Source: Acidobacteriota bacterium
GTDB taxonomy: Bacteria; Acidobacteriota; UBA6911; JACQSX01
Direction: 5' to 3'
Assembly: GCA_016199665.1 (NCBI GenBank)
Contig: JACQGG010000179.1
Span: 1 to 13,591 of the forward strand
DNA length: 13,591 nucleotides
The position numbers and the translations under genes were made by a program. Below are positions 1 through 6,091 of the stretch, one piece after another. Position 1 is the stretch's first letter; each line of letters begins with the position of its first letter. The notes under the pieces are model-generated. The model saw nothing but the letters and a program-made list of their open reading frames with translations, was not told the origin of the DNA and searched no databases.

Positions 1-66
1 AAGATCGATGGAAGCTCATCGTTCCCCGCCGCTTGCTTCCGCGCGCGGTTCCGTGACGAACTTGGG

Positions 67-729
67 CTAGTTCCGGCTCGGATCTTTCGGCGACAGGTGC
101 TGAAACCTCCTAAGAATGCGCTGTTCTTGGATCTGCGTCTGGAGAAACCGGGCAATCTGGCGTCCTCGCTGCTCCAGGTCATCCAGCTCCAGCAGTTGCT
201 GCTTGTGCGATGCGGGAAAACCCAGATGCGCCGCCAGTGAGTTGACCAGGGCGTCAAAGTCCAGTTCCTGCAGGCCGGAAAAATCAGGCTCGGACGTGGA
301 GCGAAGCGCGAAATACTCGGTGGCGAGCGCAAGAATTTTCCGCCGCTGCTGCAAGGTTTCCGTCGCGTCATTCGGGGGCGCCTTCTCCGGAAGCGGGACG
401 GCGCCGATGGTTCGGTACGGAGTCTCGTGAAACACTTTCAGGATGCGAATCTTCTGTTCGCCCACCAGCACTAGGTTGAATTTGCCGTCTTCCAGTTCTT
501 CAAAGTCGCCGATCACGCCCACGCAGCATATTTCATGCACGGGTGGGTTGCCGTAGTAATCCTGCTCCCATCCCGGCTGCAACAGCCCGATGGCGATTCT
601 CCGGTCGCTGCTGAGGGCATCGCGCATCAACTGACGATAGCGAGGTTCGAAGATGTGTAACGGGAGATTGGTCTTCGGGAAGAACACCACGTTCGGCAGT
701 GGAAAAAGCGGAGCGCTGATCAGTTCCAT
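67..729 (-). CDS. Lon N-terminal (substrate-binding) domain protein, stand-alone
   Basis: A 220-residue protein that looks like the LON substrate-binding domain (PF02190) on its own. Near the N-terminus it has the family signature PLFPLPNVVFFPKTNLPLHI, followed by FEPRYRQLM. A GVIGDFEELEDGKFNLVLVG strand-rich block follows, and the C-terminal third is helical and Leu/Gln-rich. There is no AAA+ module and no Ser-Lys protease domain, so it is not a Lon protease. Such small proteins are widespread and their substrate is generally unknown; a role in peptide or protein recognition is an inference. I chose the ATG at 727-729 because the family usually begins just before the PLFPLPNVV motif. The in-frame ATG at 790-792 would add 21 residues (ending in FPG) that do not resemble the family. 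Neither start has a convincing Shine-Dalgarno. It stops with TAG and lies 218 nt downstream of the quinoprotein gene on the same strand, so co-transcription is possible but not shown. Confidence 0.85.
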   Translation of the reverse strand: MELISAPLFPLPNVVFFPKTNLPLHIFEPRYRQLMRDALSSDRRIAIGLLQPGWEQDYYGNPPVHEICCVGVIGDFEELEDGKFNLVLVGEQKIRILKVFHETPYRTIGAVPLPEKAPPNDATETLQQRRKILALATEYFALRSTSEPDFSGLQELDFDALVNSLAAHLGFPASHKQQLLELDDLEQRGRQIARFLQTQIQEQRILRRFQHLSPKDPSRN

Positions 730-947
730 GCCTGGAAATTGTAAAACAAAAGCGCCGCAGACGATAGGGAAGGAATTGCTCGCCAAGGGCATGGAACGGG
801 TGTTGCAAGATTACTCACTGCGAGCGCAGTCCGGCATTCATGTTTGGGGCTGAATTGTGGCATGCAGTTTTCCTGGCCGTCTACGTGACGAGCTGACACG
901 CATGTCCCCCTCCGATAGAGCCTTCTATAAGCGGCGTGGAGTTCAAA
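730..947. other. Intergenic region with no recognised feature
   Basis: This 218-nt gap lies between two minus-strand genes. I see no convincing ORF, hairpin terminator or repeat. On the minus strand a TACAAT hexamer occurs about 9 nt upstream of the chosen start of the Lon-N-domain gene, but it has no matching -35 element and may be chance. Confidence 0.4.
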
Positions 948-2717
948 TTATCGCGGTTGCGGCAGGGCAAAGACGTAAATCGCATTGTGGCCGCGGGGAG
1001 GCTTGAGTTCGGGGACCAGTTGCAGGGGAATGCCGGTGCCGGAAACGCCGTCTCCGGTCAGTACCGCGACATACTGCCTTCCGTTGACCGAGTAAGTGAT
1101 GGTGCTGTTTTGGATAATACCTCCGACAATTGTTTCCCAGAGAATCTTTCCGGTGTCCGCATCGAAGGCTCTGAATCTTCGATTCATATCTCCCCAGAAA
1201 ATCAAATCTCCGGCTGTCGCCAGCATGGCGCCGTTGCCGGGAAATCGGGCCGTATAAATCCGCTGGGTCTGACCGGTGGCCATGTTTACTTTCGCGATTC
1301 CGGCAAAGGCGCTGGGATCAGAACCGGGACGGGGGATCGGAGTCCGGTGATCCCCCTGCACGTTCTTCATATCGGCAACTGTATCGGCGCACCCGTCATG
1401 GTAAGGAATGTAAAGGGCGTTCTTGCCCGGATAGTAGGCCATCGGCCAGTAACTCTTGGTGTTGTTGTAGCAGATAATTTGTTTGTCGCCGTCCTTTTTT
1501 AGAACCAGGTCCCAATTGAGATAAGTTTTGCCGGTTTCCACGTCGATGTGGGAAACAGTGAAATACGGCGTGTCGAAGGGGAAGGGTGTGGCCCAGAGAA
1601 ACTGGCCGTTGGTGCGGTCGAGTACCCATAAACCTCCAGGCTCTCCCACCTCGACCACGACGTCTCGCTCCTGGCCGCGAGGAATCCCGGGGTTGATCCA
1701 TTTGACGGCTTTGGGATCGGGATTAAAGGCCGTCCGGAACAGAATTCGTTCCTGAGTGTGATCGGAGTCCCAGTCGTCCCCGGGTACATGCTGATAATAC
1801 CAGGCAAGTTTGCCGGTTTCGGCATCCAACGCTACGGTCGAATTGCTGTAAAGATCGGCAGGCGCCGACCGGGGGATATCATCCACGTCACCGCCGTGGC
1901 GTTTCATTCGGGTGTGCGGGCTGGGATTGCCTGTTCCCCAGTAAACCAGCTTGCGCGCCGGGTCGTAGGCCCCCGGCAGTCCCCAGGGTGACGTCAGCCT
2001 CTTGTCCAGGGGTACACTTCCCCAGGAGTCGCCTCCCGGCTCCCCCGGCGCAGGGGTGGTGAAAAACTTCCACAACTCCTTTCCGGTCCGGGCGTCGTGT
2101 GCCGCAATAAAGCAGAACTCCCGCGTGTCGCCGCAGCCCCGTCCCGTCAGGACCTTGCCGTCCACCACTCTGGGGCCGGTGGTGTGCTCCGTGTGGGTTT
2201 TGTAGTCGTGAACCATGGTTTCCCATCGAACCTCGCCGGTGCGGGCGTCCAGGGCCACAAGATACCCCTCCGGGGATGCGTAAAAGATGAGGTCCTCGAA
2301 GATGGCGATCGACCGGGCTCTTCCAACCGCCAGAATAAAGTCCTTCAAATCGGCAGGCAACTTGCGCCGGTACTCCCAGATCAGATCGCCGCTGGTGGCA
2401 TCGAGAGCCTGCACGACCGCTCCGGGGTTGGCCACGTACATGACTCCCTGGTAGACGATCGGGATGGTCTCGGAAATGCCCGGGGCCAGTCCCCGTGCCC
2501 AGACCATGCCAAGCTGGCCCGCGTTCTGCCGGTTGATCTGATTTAGCGGGCTGAAGCGCTGGTTGTCGTACGTTCTGCTGAAGGTCAGCCAGTCACCCGG
2601 AGAGGGGTTCAAGAGTATCTCGCGGGTAACAGGCGTAAAGGTTTTCACCTGCGCCAGGACCGCCGGCGTGCTCACTGCGAAAACCAAGAATAGGATCCTG
2701 AATCTGCTCCCGATCAT
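948..2717 (-). CDS. Secreted PQQ-dependent dehydrogenase-like quinoprotein (beta-propeller)
   Basis: A 589-residue periplasmic quinoprotein of the methanol/ethanol dehydrogenase superfamily. Residues 1-22 look like a Sec signal peptide ending in VLA-Q. At least six tryptophan-docking motifs of the form AxDxxTGxxxW mark propeller blades, at about 104-114, 155-165, 206-216, 296-306, 365-375 and 517-527. GTGNPSP (261-267) matches the block holding the calcium-binding Asn of the family. PGDDWDSD (312-319) matches the block with the catalytic Asp, probably Asp317. Such enzymes oxidise alcohols or other substrates using PQQ and Ca or a lanthanide, passing electrons to a cytochrome. Unlike classic alcohol dehydrogenases there is no vicinal Cys-Cys pair; Cys195 and Cys202 are six residues apart. 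No CxxCH haem site is present, so it would need an external electron acceptor. Substrate unknown. The ATG is preceded at 5 nt by GGAGGAA. The gene stands alone, with no cytochrome or PQQ synthesis gene nearby. Confidence 0.88.
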   Translation of the reverse strand: MIGSRFRILFLVFAVSTPAVLAQVKTFTPVTREILLNPSPGDWLTFSRTYDNQRFSPLNQINRQNAGQLGMVWARGLAPGISETIPIVYQGVMYVANPGAVVQALDATSGDLIWEYRRKLPADLKDFILAVGRARSIAIFEDLIFYASPEGYLVALDARTGEVRWETMVHDYKTHTEHTTGPRVVDGKVLTGRGCGDTREFCFIAAHDARTGKELWKFFTTPAPGEPGGDSWGSVPLDKRLTSPWGLPGAYDPARKLVYWGTGNPSPHTRMKRHGGDVDDIPRSAPADLYSNSTVALDAETGKLAWYYQHVPGDDWDSDHTQERILFRTAFNPDPKAVKWINPGIPRGQERDVVVEVGEPGGLWVLDRTNGQFLWATPFPFDTPYFTVSHIDVETGKTYLNWDLVLKKDGDKQIICYNNTKSYWPMAYYPGKNALYIPYHDGCADTVADMKNVQGDHRTPIPRPGSDPSAFAGIAKVNMATGQTQRIYTARFPGNGAMLATAGDLIFWGDMNRRFRAFDADTGKILWETIVGGIIQNSTITYSVNGRQYVAVLTGDGVSGTGIPLQLVPELKPPRGHNAIYVFALPQPR

Positions 2718-2835
2718 TTGTGTTCCTCCAGGGACATGGGAATTTCAATTTTTCGTGAAGATTCTATCACTTCCCCAAACGCTCCGCTGCGCGAAATCCT
2801 CTCGCAAACTCACCACCCGGCCGGTTATGTCGGGC
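2718..2835. promoter_or_regulatory. Divergent intergenic region (quinoprotein / YifB) with a Shine-Dalgarno
   Basis: The only space between two divergent genes, so both promoters probably lie here or just inside the coding sequences. For the minus-strand quinoprotein a GGAGGAA Shine-Dalgarno lies at 2723-2729, 5 nt before its ATG. A TAGAAT-like -10 (minus strand, 2761-2766) has no good -35 partner. No strong Shine-Dalgarno precedes the plus-strand YifB start. Confidence 0.45.
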
Positions 2836-4380
2836 ATGCTGGTGAAGATTCACGCTGCGGCGCTTTATGGCGTCGACGCTCAGATTGTCGACGTCGAGGT
2901 CGATGTAGCAGTGCATTTCAAGGACATCTTCCACACGGTCGGGCTCCCCGATGCGGTTGTGAAAGAGAGCACGGAGAGAATCAGCGCGGCGATTCGCAAC
3001 AGTGGTCTGCCCGGCCCCCTTCCGGGCAAGACGACGGTCAATCTGGCGCCTGCGGAATTCCGCAAGGAGGGAAGCGGCTTTGAACTCCCCATGGCCCTCG
3101 GGATTCTCGGGACTACGGGGACTCTGAAAGAAGAAAGTCTGGCGGGCTGGCTGGTCGTAGGCGAGTTGTCATTGGATGGCCGGGTCCGTCCGGTCAAGGG
3201 CGTATTGCCGATTACGATGGCGGCCCGCAGCGCCGGGATGGGACGGATTGTCGTTCCCGAGAGCAATGCACGGGAGGCCGCAGTCGTCGAGGGGATCGAA
3301 GTGTTTCCAGTGGCCCGGCTGCGCCAGGCGGTGGATTTGCTTAATGCCGGGCCGGAAGACCGGCCGCGGCCGTTTGTCATGGACGGCCGGGCGCTGCTTG
3401 GAGCGGAGGCGAAGGCACGCGTCGATTTTGCGGAAGTCAAAGGCCAGCTCCACGCCAAGCGCGCGCTGGAGGTCGCCACGGCCGGCGGCCACAACCTGCT
3501 GATGCTTGGGCCTCCCGGCTCGGGCAAAACTATGCTCGCCCGGCGTATTCCAACCATTTTGCCGGGCATCAGCTTCGCTGAGGCCCTGGAGACCAGCAAG
3601 ATCCATAGCGTCTGCGGGCTGCTCAACGGGACCGGTATTGTTGGGCAGCGGCCGTTTCGTTCGCCGCATCACACCATCAGTCATGCCGGACTGGTCGGGG
3701 GCGGACGCATCCCGCATCCGGGAGAAGTCAGCCTGGCGCACAACGGCGTTCTGTTCCTGGACGAGCTGCCGGAATTCCAGCGCCACGTGCTTGAAGTCCT
3801 GCGTCAGCCTCTGGAAGATCAGCAGTTGACCATCAGCCGCGCCGCCATGAGCCTGACCTTTCCCGCCAAGTTCATGCTGGTGGCGGCCATGAACCCCTGC
3901 CCGTGCGGCTATCACGGCTCGCGGCTGAAGGAGTGCCGCTGCACGCCCGGGCAGATCGAACATTACCGCTCGCGTATCTCCGGGCCGCTGATGGACCGGA
4001 TCGACATTCACGTGGAGGTTCCCGAAGTGAAATACGAGGAGATCAGCAGCCGGGCGCGGGGAGAGACTTCGGCGGCCATCCGGCGTCGCGTGGAGGCGGC
4101 GCGGTCGATCCAGTGGAAGCGCATGGCGGCCGACCGCATCTACTGTAACGCGCAGATGGGACCGTCGGAGATTGAAAAGTACTGCGTGCTGGATGATTCA
4201 GGGAAGGCGCTGATGGAGAAGGCCATCCGGCAGTGCGGCTTTAGCGCCCGCGCATACAACCGGACGCTGAAGGTGTCGCGCACGATTGCCGACCTGGAAG
4301 GAATCGAGGCTATTCAGGCGCCGCACCTGAGCGAGGCGATTCAATATCGGGTGCTGGATCGTGAAATGGAGCCGGTGTGA
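2836..4380 (+). CDS. yifB: YifB/ComM-family Mg-chelatase-like AAA+ ATPase
   Basis: A 514-residue protein typical of the YifB/ComM family (usually about 500-510 residues). The N-terminal ChlI-like domain (about 1-180) begins MLVKIHAAALYGVDAQIV and includes the ELSLDGRVRPVKGVLP block. The AAA+ core has Walker A GPPGSGKT at 225-232 and Walker B VLFLDE at 305-310. MNPCPCG (352-358) plus CRC (367-369) forms a Cys cluster typical of the family. RISGPLMDRIDIHVEVP then leads into a C-terminal helical domain containing CGFSARAYNRTLKVSRTIADL. In naturally transformable bacteria the ComM homologue is a hexameric helicase promoting branch migration during integration of incoming DNA; that role here is by family only. 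The frame stays open upstream to 2563, but that part is antisense to the quinoprotein gene. I chose ATG 2836 over ATG 2827 by homology; neither has a strong Shine-Dalgarno. All motifs are intact, and it ends in TGA, so TGA acts as a normal stop in this genome. Confidence 0.93.
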   Translation: MLVKIHAAALYGVDAQIVDVEVDVAVHFKDIFHTVGLPDAVVKESTERISAAIRNSGLPGPLPGKTTVNLAPAEFRKEGSGFELPMALGILGTTGTLKEESLAGWLVVGELSLDGRVRPVKGVLPITMAARSAGMGRIVVPESNAREAAVVEGIEVFPVARLRQAVDLLNAGPEDRPRPFVMDGRALLGAEAKARVDFAEVKGQLHAKRALEVATAGGHNLLMLGPPGSGKTMLARRIPTILPGISFAEALETSKIHSVCGLLNGTGIVGQRPFRSPHHTISHAGLVGGGRIPHPGEVSLAHNGVLFLDELPEFQRHVLEVLRQPLEDQQLTISRAAMSLTFPAKFMLVAAMNPCPCGYHGSRLKECRCTPGQIEHYRSRISGPLMDRIDIHVEVPEVKYEEISSRARGETSAAIRRRVEAARSIQWKRMAADRIYCNAQMGPSEIEKYCVLDDSGKALMEKAIRQCGFSARAYNRTLKVSRTIADLEGIEAIQAPHLSEAIQYRVLDREMEPV

Positions 4381-4670
4381 TGGAAGCGGTCAGATTTCAG
4401 CAATCAGCGATCCAGAGACGCGCCTGTGATAGGAGACAAGCTGGTGTCCGCAGGCCGAGGCGAAGAGCCTTAGCGCGGAGAGCCCCAACCAAATGAGCAA
4501 CCGGATTACTGCAAAATCTTCGCAGGCTGGCAATAAATTGAGCATTAGCAATGCGGGACGCGGGTCACGAAGCACAAGTCGCAGGTTACAAGTCCATATG
4601 TCTTACAACCCGGCTGCCCAAGACGACTTACGGCTTTGGCCTGCAACTGATGCACGTTGCACACCGCCGC
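4381..4670. other. Non-coding stretch downstream of yifB
   Basis: About 290 nt with no ORF that I can support on either strand. The forward frames that look open near its right end are open because of the stop-free tandem repeat that follows. I saw no clear terminator hairpin with a T-tract after yifB and no tRNA-like cloverleaf. Confidence 0.5.
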
Positions 4671-4860
4671 GTTTCTTGCGTTCCCTCGCGGCTGGCATGT
4701 TCATTTGCGTTTACTCGCGGCTGGTGCGTTCATTTGCGTTCCCTCGCGGCTGGTGCGTTCATTTGCGTTTACTCGCGGCTGGTGCGTTCATTTGCGTTTA
4801 TTCGCGGCCGTTCATTTGCGTTTATTCGCGGCCGTTCATTTGCGTTTATTCGCGGCCGGC
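4671..4860 (+). repeat. Composite tandem repeat array (29-bp and 24-bp units)
   Basis: Three 29-bp units (4699-4727, 4728-4756, 4757-4785) are followed by three 24-bp units (4786-4809, 4810-4833, 4834-4857). A degenerate copy flanks each side (4671-4698 and about 4861-4876). Each unit is built from two related decamers, GTTCATTTGC and GTTTATTCGC (variants GTTTACTCGC and GTTCCCTCGC), plus a GC-rich tail: GGCC in the short unit, GGCTGGTGC in the long. The array contains no stop codon in the forward frames, so spurious ORFs cross it. It ends about 55 nt upstream of the small gene at 4915. It could be a protein-binding array, a slippage-prone minisatellite, or both; function unknown. Confidence 0.9.
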
Positions 4861-4914
4861 GTTTGTTCGCAGCCGCTTCTTTTGGCCGTATCCGCTTGTG
4901 AGGAGTTCCAAATC

Positions 4915-5250
4915 ATGAACAGGCGTCAGTTTCTTGCTGAGTTGTTTCTCTTGCGTCGTCCAGTGCCCAGCGTCGAGGGGATGCAAGTCCAGGTCCTTGA
5001 GAACTTCCGCTTGGACTCCGGCACATCGATGCTTCTGGTTCATCATACGCAGGAATCACAACGATCCCAGTTCAGCCGGTGGCTGCAGCAACGGGACCGA
5101 ACCGAGATTCAGCTTTTCAGGGGCGGGCAGATGATTACGGGGAGGATATTTCGCATGAAGATGTGCTTGGACCGCGGTTTGATCCTCCTCTCAAATGACG
5201 TCAGTGTGAAAGCCAAGGAAGTGTTGACAATAGCGCCGCCGCCGAATTAG
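4915..5250 (+). CDS. Small protein of unknown function
   Basis: A 111-residue protein that I do not recognise. It starts at ATG 4915 with AGGAG at 4901-4905, 9 nt upstream, the best initiation signal in this region. The frame is also open upstream to an ATG at 4657, but that extension would be translated tandem repeat (VHLRLFAA units) and is unlikely. The protein starts MNRRQFLAELFLL and is basic and soluble-looking, with no evident signal peptide, membrane segment, zinc motif or catalytic signature. The C-terminal half (GGQMITGRIFRMKMCLDRGLIL and on) looks like alternating beta strands, suggesting a compact beta-rich domain. It stops with TAG just before the RAYT element. It may be an independent gene or a passenger next to the repeats. 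Confidence 0.6.
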   Translation: MNRRQFLAELFLLRRPVPSVEGMQVQVLENFRLDSGTSMLLVHHTQESQRSQFSRWLQQRDRTEIQLFRGGQMITGRIFRMKMCLDRGLILLSNDVSVKAKEVLTIAPPPN

Positions 5251-5267
5251 CGCCTGTCTAGAAAAAA

Positions 5268-5293
5268 CCGGGGACGCCTCACTCGTTCCCCGG
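5268..5293 (+). repeat. REP-like palindrome 1 (5' of RAYT)
   Basis: An imperfect palindrome: CCGGGGA at the left arm pairs with TCCCCGG at the right, with a loop around GCCTCACT. The inner 21 nt (5270-5290) are repeated exactly in palindrome 2 and, inverted, at the 3' end of the RAYT gene. An A-rich tract on each side separates it from the next copy. Confidence 0.85.
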
Positions 5294-5312
5294 AAAAAAC
5301 CGGGGGAAAAAA

Positions 5313-5338
5313 CCGGGGACGCCTCACTCGTTCCCCGG
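5313..5338 (+). repeat. REP-like palindrome 2 (5' of RAYT)
   Basis: An exact second copy of the 26-nt palindrome, 19 nt after the first, with A-rich and CCGGGGG spacer sequence between them. It lies 16 nt before the RAYT start codon. Paired REP-like hairpins next to a RAYT gene are the usual arrangement for this transposase family, which recognises such hairpins. Confidence 0.85.
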
Positions 5339-5354
5339 CTTTCTCGGGAGTAGC

Positions 5355-6032
5355 ATGGCAAGAGTTGCAAGAATCATTGTTCCCGGTTTCCCACACCACG
5401 TCACTCAACGAGGAAACCGCCGCTTGAACGTCTTTCTCGATGATCAGGATCGAGCAATTTTTCTGCGGCTGCTTGAGAAAACATCAGAGCACCATCTCCT
5501 AAAGAACCTTTCCTATTGCCTGATGGATAATCATTTTCATCTGGTTTCGGTACCGCAGGATCCTGAATCCCTGAGCGTCACGATGCAAAAGGTGCTGGGT
5601 CCTTACGCCACCTACTTCAACCAGAAATATGGGCTTGGCGGACGACTCTGGCAAGGCCGATTCTACACATGTGTCCTGGACGATTCTCGCTTTTGGGCCG
5701 CCGTGCGGTATGTGGAACGCAATCCCGTTCGGGCGGGGATTGTCCAGAAAGCAGAGGATTACCCGTGGTCCAGTGCCCCAGCCCACTGTGGTTTAAAACA
5801 GGATCCGCTGCTGGCGCCGTTTCCTGTCAATCGCGATTTGATCCCAGACTGGTCAGTTTGGCTGTTTGAGAAGCAAAGCGAATCGGAGTCTAAAAGCATA
5901 AGCCATAGCACACGAACGGGACGTCCGTTAGGATCTGATCCGTTTGTTGAAAAACTGGAAAGTATGCTGGGACGTCCCCTGAGACCCAGAAAGGGAGGAC
6001 GCCCCCGCAAGCAAAAAACAGGGAACGAGTGA
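5355..6032 (+). CDS. REP-associated tyrosine transposase (RAYT; IS200-like Y1/HUH family)
   Basis: A 225-residue transposase of the Y1_Tnp (PF01797) RAYT group. The N-terminus MARVARIIVPGFPHHVTQRG is the usual RAYT opening. The HUH metal-binding motif is His60-Phe-His62 in MDNHFHLV. GRLWQGRF lies at 96-103. Tyr119 in RYVERNPVRAG is the likely nucleophile by comparison with family members. The C-terminal tail GRPLGSDPFVEKLE...GRPRK (189-219) is a basic extension common in one RAYT subgroup. The family cleaves single-stranded DNA at REP hairpins; whether this one moves itself or only REP sequences is not known. The GGGAG just before the ATG is close (4 nt) but usable. The last codons (GNE and stop) lie inside the right terminal repeat, so the gene end and the element end have evolved together. 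The frame is complete with no visible defect. Confidence 0.92.
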   Translation: MARVARIIVPGFPHHVTQRGNRRLNVFLDDQDRAIFLRLLEKTSEHHLLKNLSYCLMDNHFHLVSVPQDPESLSVTMQKVLGPYATYFNQKYGLGGRLWQGRFYTCVLDDSRFWAAVRYVERNPVRAGIVQKAEDYPWSSAPAHCGLKQDPLLAPFPVNRDLIPDWSVWLFEKQSESESKSISHSTRTGRPLGSDPFVEKLESMLGRPLRPRKGGRPRKQKTGNE

Positions 6033-6041
6033 GGCGTCCCC
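6021..6041 (-). repeat. Right terminal inverted repeat of the RAYT element
   Basis: An exact 21-nt reverse complement of the inner part of the 5' REP-like palindromes. It overlaps the transposase stop codon. The same sequence ends the third copy (12606-12626), and a mutated version ends the second (about 9615-9636). Confidence 0.85.
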
Positions 6042-6050
6042 GCATTTTGA

Positions 6051-6074
6051 ATGGGGGCTAGAAAGGGCCCCCAT
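6051..6074. terminator. Hairpin between convergent RAYT and TonB-receptor genes
   Basis: A perfect 8-bp stem (ATGGGGGC with GCCCCCAT) and an 8-nt loop lie between the 3' ends of two convergent genes, 17 nt after the receptor stop on its strand. TTT follows on the plus side and TTCAAAAT on the minus side, so the T-tracts are weak. Its position suggests a bidirectional terminator. Confidence 0.55.
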
Positions 6075-6091
6075 TTCCCGAAAGCAGTGCT

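Larger units (their letters stand above)
5268..6041 (+). mobile_element. Intact RAYT element with terminal inverted repeats
   Basis: The element runs from the first REP-like palindrome to the inverted copy after the transposase gene. The left 21 nt, starting GGGGACGCCTCAC (at 5270 and again at 5315), is found as an exact reverse complement at 6021-6041. No target-site duplication was evident at the ends. Two decayed copies at 9318-9640 and 12188-12626 show that this unit has been duplicated in the neighbourhood. Confidence 0.75.

Noticed and set aside
2563..2835. N-terminal extension of the YifB frame from ATG 2563
   Set aside because: The first part is antisense to the quinoprotein gene and does not match the family; the family start is at 2836.
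3169..4011. Minus-strand 280-codon ORF within yifB
   Set aside because: It is a shadow frame of a highly conserved AAA+ gene, typical of GC-rich DNA.
4550..4610. A GGTTACAAGTCC stretch resembling a tRNA T-arm
   Set aside because: No acceptor stem, anticodon arm or D-arm could be fitted around it.
4699..4857. CRISPR array
   Set aside because: The units are directly adjacent with no variable spacers, and no cas genes are present.
4493..4918. Long overlapping forward ORFs across 4493-4918 with repetitive peptides
   Set aside because: They are open in all forward frames because the tandem repeat lacks stop codons; no start signal or protein family supports them.
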